A stretch of DNA of 7,489 nucleotides from an uncultured Moraxella sp. (GTDB taxonomy: Bacteria; Pseudomonadota; Gammaproteobacteria; Pseudomonadales; Moraxellaceae), in NCBI GenBank assembly GCA_927911235.1, contig CAKMOY010000098.1:1-7489 (forward strand), written 5' to 3'. A program made the position numbers and the translations under genes. The notes beneath the pieces were generated by a model, which worked only from the letters and a program-made list of their open reading frames with translations, did no database searches and was not told the origin of the DNA. How positions within the stretch are numbered: the stretch's first letter is position 1; the number at the start of each line of letters is the position of its first letter. Positions 4,297-7,489 of this stretch are shown here, in pieces.

Positions 4297-5586
4297 ATGA
4301 AAGTATATAACAAAATCGCGCTTGCGATTCTAGCTGCTAGTGCCGCTGCTACTGCATCTGCTGGCGTAACTGTAACCCCATTAATGTTGGGCTATCATGT
4401 ATCTAACGATATCTCTGACACTGCTAAAAAACAACGTGGTACTTTAGATGCTGGTACTCAAACTGTTCTAAGCAATCAAGTAGCTAATGACCCTAAAATT
4501 AGTGGTCGTGGTAACGGTGTTGCATTAGACAGCGATTTGTATGTAGGTGCAGGTATCGGTATTGAGTTAACTCCAACTATCGCATTAGAGCTTGAATACG
4601 GCGAAAAAAATACTGACGCTTATGCAAATGAAGTTTCAAAAAATGCTGGTTTAGATTTTGACGCAAAACAAAAAATGTACTCAGGTAACGTTACCGTTGG
4701 TACAGAAACTTTCACAGGTTATACTAACAGCCCATTCAAACCATACGTATTAGTTGGTGCGGGTGTGTCTGATATCTCTGTAAAAAACAAAAAAGCTTAC
4801 ACTAAATCAAACGGTCAAAATGTTGCAGCAGGTACTGAAGTTGCAGAATCTAAAGATACAATTGGTAACTTAGGTCTAGGTGCTTACTACCGTATCAACG
4901 ATGCATTAAGCCTACGTGGTGAAGCACGTGCTATCCATAACTTTGACAACAACTGGTGGGAAGGCATGGCATTGGCTGGCTTGAACGTTGTTCTAGGTGG
5001 ACACTTAGCACCAGCAGCAGCTGTTGTTGAGCCAACAGTTGTACCAGTTGCACCAGTTGTACCAACTATCGTAGCTGAAGGCGACGAAGACCAAGACGGC
5101 GTAGTAGATAGCCTAGACCAATGTCCAGGCACACCATTAAATGTCGTTGTTGACGCACAAGGCTGCCCACAACAATTGGTAACAGATGACCAATTACGTA
5201 TGGAATTGCGTGTATTCTTTGACAATGATAAAACTATCATCAAAGACCAATACAAACCAGAAATCCAAAAAGTTGCAGAAAAAATGAATGAATATCCAAA
5301 TGCAACTGCTGCGATTGAAGGTCATGCTTCTAAAAACTCTAAACGTTCAAGTGCAAAATACAACCAACGTTTATCAGAAGCTCGTGCAAACGCAGTTAAA
5401 GGCGTGTTAGTGAACCAATTCGGTATTAACCCAGCACGTATCAGCACAGTAGGTTATGGTTTTGACCGTCCAATCGCTGACAATGCGACTAAAGAAGGTC
5501 AAGCAATGAACCGTCGTGTATACGCAACTATCTCTGGTAACAAAACTCAAACAGTTACCCAAACTAAAGATATGAACGTACAATAA
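4297..5586 (+). CDS. ompA: OmpA-family outer membrane porin
   Basis: An abundant outer-membrane protein that anchors the envelope to peptidoglycan and forms a small barrel, 429 residues. A signal peptide runs to about Ala22 (ATASA before GVTVTP). The barrel spans about 23-237, with GVTVTPLMLGY at its start and LAGLNVVLGGHL at its end as in Acinetobacter OmpA. A Pro/Val hinge follows (238-258), then a thrombospondin type 3-like calcium motif (DEDQDGVVDSLDQCPGTP, 263-280) with Cys276 and Cys290 likely bonded. The OmpA_C peptidoglycan-binding domain covers about 300-414 (LRVFFDNDK, NQRLSEARANAV, GYGFDRP, MNRRV). The usual peptidoglycan-contacting Asp of the HTD motif is Ser345 here (GHAS), with about three extra residues before Arg363, which is kept. 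A consensus GGAGG sets the start. The gene is monocistronic or nearly so, with a terminator right behind it. ompA is used in the Acinetobacter/Moraxella sense. Confidence 0.95.
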   Translation: MKVYNKIALAILAASAAATASAGVTVTPLMLGYHVSNDISDTAKKQRGTLDAGTQTVLSNQVANDPKISGRGNGVALDSDLYVGAGIGIELTPTIALELEYGEKNTDAYANEVSKNAGLDFDAKQKMYSGNVTVGTETFTGYTNSPFKPYVLVGAGVSDISVKNKKAYTKSNGQNVAAGTEVAESKDTIGNLGLGAYYRINDALSLRGEARAIHNFDNNWWEGMALAGLNVVLGGHLAPAAAVVEPTVVPVAPVVPTIVAEGDEDQDGVVDSLDQCPGTPLNVVVDAQGCPQQLVTDDQLRMELRVFFDNDKTIIKDQYKPEIQKVAEKMNEYPNATAAIEGHASKNSKRSSAKYNQRLSEARANAVKGVLVNQFGINPARISTVGYGFDRPIADNATKEGQAMNRRVYATISGNKTQTVTQTKDMNVQ

Positions 5587-5606
5587 TCTTTAGCATGAGA
5601 AACCAG

Positions 5607-5637
5607 AAAAGCTACCCCTTGAACGGGTAGCTTTTTT
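5607..5637 (+). terminator. Intrinsic terminator of ompA
   Basis: AAAAGCTACCC (5607-5617) pairs perfectly with GGGTAGCTTTT (5625-5635) around the 7-base loop CTTGAAC, and the stem runs into a T6 tract (5632-5637). It lies about 20 bases after the ompA stop. It should end most ompA transcripts before typA. The loop contains TTGAAC, which could double as a -35 box for typA. Confidence 0.93.
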
Positions 5638-5668
5638 GTTATTTTATAAAATTTATCAAGAGAAATTT

Positions 5669-7489
5669 ATGTCAGATTCTATCAAAAATCTTCGCAATAT
5701 TGCGATTATTGCCCACGTTGACCATGGTAAAACCACTTTGGTTGACAAACTTCTACAACAATCAGGTACTTTTGGTGAGCGTGCTGCCGAGGTTGAGCGT
5801 GTGATGGACTCAAACGCCCTAGAGCAAGAGCGTGGGATTACTATTTTAGCCAAAAACACTGCAATCCGTTGGACCAATCCAAAAGACGGTCAAGAATACC
5901 GTATTAATATCGTGGATACCCCCGGTCACGCCGACTTTGGTGGCGAAGTTGAACGTGTGATGTCGATGGTGGACTGTGTTCTATTGCTGGTTGATGCGGT
6001 TGATGGTCCTATGCCACAGACACGTTTTGTTACATCAAAAGCCTTTGCGCGCGGCTTAAAACCAATTGTTGTGATTAACAAAATTGACAAACCATCGGCA
6101 CGTCCAGACTGGGTGATGGACCAAGTGTTTGATTTGTTTGATAATTTGGGTGCAACCGATGAGCAGTTGGATTTTCCGATTGTTTATACATCAGCGATGA
6201 ACGGCATTGCAGGATTAGAGCCTGACGCATTGGCGGAAAATATGCAACCGTTGTTTGAAACGATTGTCAATGTGGTAGAACCACCGCACGTGGATACCGA
6301 GGGCCCGTTCCAAATGCAAATTTCTAGCCTTGATTATGACAATTTTAAAGGTTTAATCGGTATCGGTCGTATTCAACGTGGCTCGGTAAAAACCAACACG
6401 CCTGTAACCGTGATTGACAAAGAAGGCAACAAACGCAATGGTCGTATTTTGCAAATCATGGGTTATCACGGTCTGGAGCGTATTGAAGTGCCGATGGCAC
6501 AAGCAGGTGATATCGTGTGTATCACAGGTATTGATGCGTTAAATATTTCGGACACGATTTGCGATCCACAAAATGTCGAAGCCTTACCAGCGTTAAGCGT
6601 TGATGAGCCGACTGTTTCGATGACTTTCCAAGTAAATAACTCACCATTTGCAGGTAAAGAAGGCAAATTCGTGACTTCTCGTAATATCCGTGAACGTCTT
6701 GAGCGTGAATTGATTCACAATGTGGCGTTGCGTGTGGAAGATACCGACAGTCCTGATAAATTTAAAGTGTCTGGTCGTGGCGAATTGCATTTATCGGTAT
6801 TGATTGAAAATATGCGTCGTGAAGGTTTTGAACTTGGCGTTTCTCGTCCAGAAGTGATTGTACGTGAAGTTGATGGCGAAAAACAAGAACCGTACGAAAA
6901 CGTGATTTTTGACGTTGAAGAACAACATCAAGGTGCGGTAATGGAACAAATGGGATACCGTAAAGGCGAACTAACCAATATGGAAGTGGACGGCAAAGGT
7001 CGTATCCGTATTGAAGCGGTCGTGCCGTCTCGTGGTCTAATTGGTTTCCGTTCAGAGTTTTTGACCTTGACATCAGGTACAGGGATTATGACTTCAAGTT
7101 TTTCACACTATGGTCCTGTCAAAGCGGGCGAAGTGGCAAAACGCCAAAACGGTGTGTTAATCTCGATGGTGACAGGTACGGTGTTAGGCTATGCCTTGTT
7201 CAACCTACAAGACCGTGGACGTATGTTCGTGTCGCCACAAACCGAAGTATACGAAGGCATGATTGTCGGTCAAAACTCTCGTAGCGATGACATGGTAGTA
7301 AACCCAACCAAAGCCAAACAGCTGACCAACGTGCGTGCAAGTGGTACAGACGATGCGATTATTTTAACGCCACCAATTATCTTTACGTTGGAACAAGCGT
7401 TAGAATTTATTGAAGATGATGAATTGGTTGAAGTTACGCCAAAATCTATCCGTCTGCGTAAAAAACACTTGACCGAAAATGACCGTAAA
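5669..7489 (+). CDS. typA: Ribosome-associated GTPase TypA/BipA (3' end cut by the window)
   Basis: A translational GTPase related to EF-G that binds 70S ribosomes and supports 50S assembly, especially in cold or stress. The frame is open for 607 codons from the ATG at 5669 to the last base, with no stop, ending LTENDRK. Family members end a few residues beyond that point, so only a short tail is missing. Motifs: G1 AHVDHGKT (15-22), G2 RGITI (55-59), G3 DTPGH (83-87), G4 NKID (137-140) and G5 SAM (175-177). Domain II (about 203-300), the EF-G-like domains III and V ([21 protein letters not shown] near 370-390, then to about 480) and the BipA-specific C-terminal domain ([14 protein letters not shown] onward) follow in the usual order. 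AAGAGA about 5 bases before the ATG serves as ribosome binding site. It lies 82 bases after ompA, behind a strong terminator, so it needs its own promoter or read-through. Confidence 0.97.
   Translation, partial: MSDSIKNLRNIAIIAHVDHGKTTLVDKLLQQSGTFGERAAEVERVMDSNALEQERGITILAKNTAIRWTNPKDGQEYRINIVDTPGHADFGGEVERVMSMVDCVLLLVDAVDGPMPQTRFVTSKAFARGLKPIVVINKIDKPSARPDWVMDQVFDLFDNLGATDEQLDFPIVYTSAMNGIAGLEPDALAENMQPLFETIVNVVEPPHVDTEGPFQMQISSLDYDNFKGLIGIGRIQRGSVKTNTPVTVIDKEGNKRNGRILQIMGYHGLERIEVPMAQAGDIVCITGIDALNISDTICDPQNVEALPALSVDEPTVSMTFQVNNSPFAGKEGKFVTSRNIRERLERELIHNVALRVEDTDSPDKFKVSGRGELHLSVLIENMRREGFELGVSRPEVIVREVDGEKQEPYENVIFDVEEQHQGAVMEQMGYRKGELTNMEVDGKGRIRIEAVVPSRGLIGFRSEFLTLTSGTGIMTSSFSHYGPVKAGEVAKRQNGVLISMVTGTVLGYALFNLQDRGRMFVSPQTEVYEGMIVGQNSRSDDMVVNPTKAKQLTNVRASGTDDAIILTPPIIFTLEQALEFIEDDELVEVTPKSIRLRKKHLTENDRK

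Noticed and set aside
1..7489. CRISPR array, insertion sequence, tRNA, rRNA or prophage
   Set aside because: No regularly spaced repeats, transposase motifs, terminal repeats with duplications, or structural RNA signatures were seen on either strand.

Overview
The window is AT-rich proteobacterial DNA. Its gene content points to Moraxellaceae, most likely a Moraxella-type genome. The main clues are the order era-recO-pdxJ, an OmpA whose barrel and C-terminal domain read like the Acinetobacter/Moraxella OmpA family, and AT-biased codon use with many A/T homopolymers. The genus is an inference from protein flavour and gene order. No rRNA or database match was available.

Left part (1-818): a GbsR/MarR-family regulator on the minus strand (139-660) is followed 20 bases downstream by a possible 36-residue membrane peptide (8-118). 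In front of the regulator, a perfect 16-bp inverted repeat with a 4-base spacer (701-736) overlaps a consensus -35 box reading toward the regulator. This looks like an autoregulatory operator shared with the era side.

Middle part (819-3352): an era-recO-pdxJ cluster on the plus strand covers a ribosome-assembly GTPase, a recombination mediator and vitamin B6 synthesis. recO begins on a TTG one base after the era stop. pdxJ is broken by two frameshifts, each explained by one extra A in a poly-A run. Removing both restores a 247-residue protein of normal length with all catalytic residues.

Right part (3353-7489): a minor type IV pilin of the FimT/GspH type lies on the minus strand. It probably uses a TTG start and has a short hydrophobic reading frame overlapping that start. 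A roughly 400-base AT-rich spacer separates it from ompA (4297-5586), which has a strong ribosome binding site, a leader able to form a row of hairpins, and a strong intrinsic terminator. typA/bipA (5669-7489) follows and is intact up to the window edge, where only its last few residues and stop are missing.

I saw no CRISPR array, tRNA, rRNA, insertion sequence or phage gene, and no clearly new multi-gene system. The items most worth checking are the doubly frameshifted pdxJ, the operator palindrome with the small ORF, the unusual peptidoglycan-binding motif in OmpA, the structured ompA leader, and the pilin start region with its poly-T tract.
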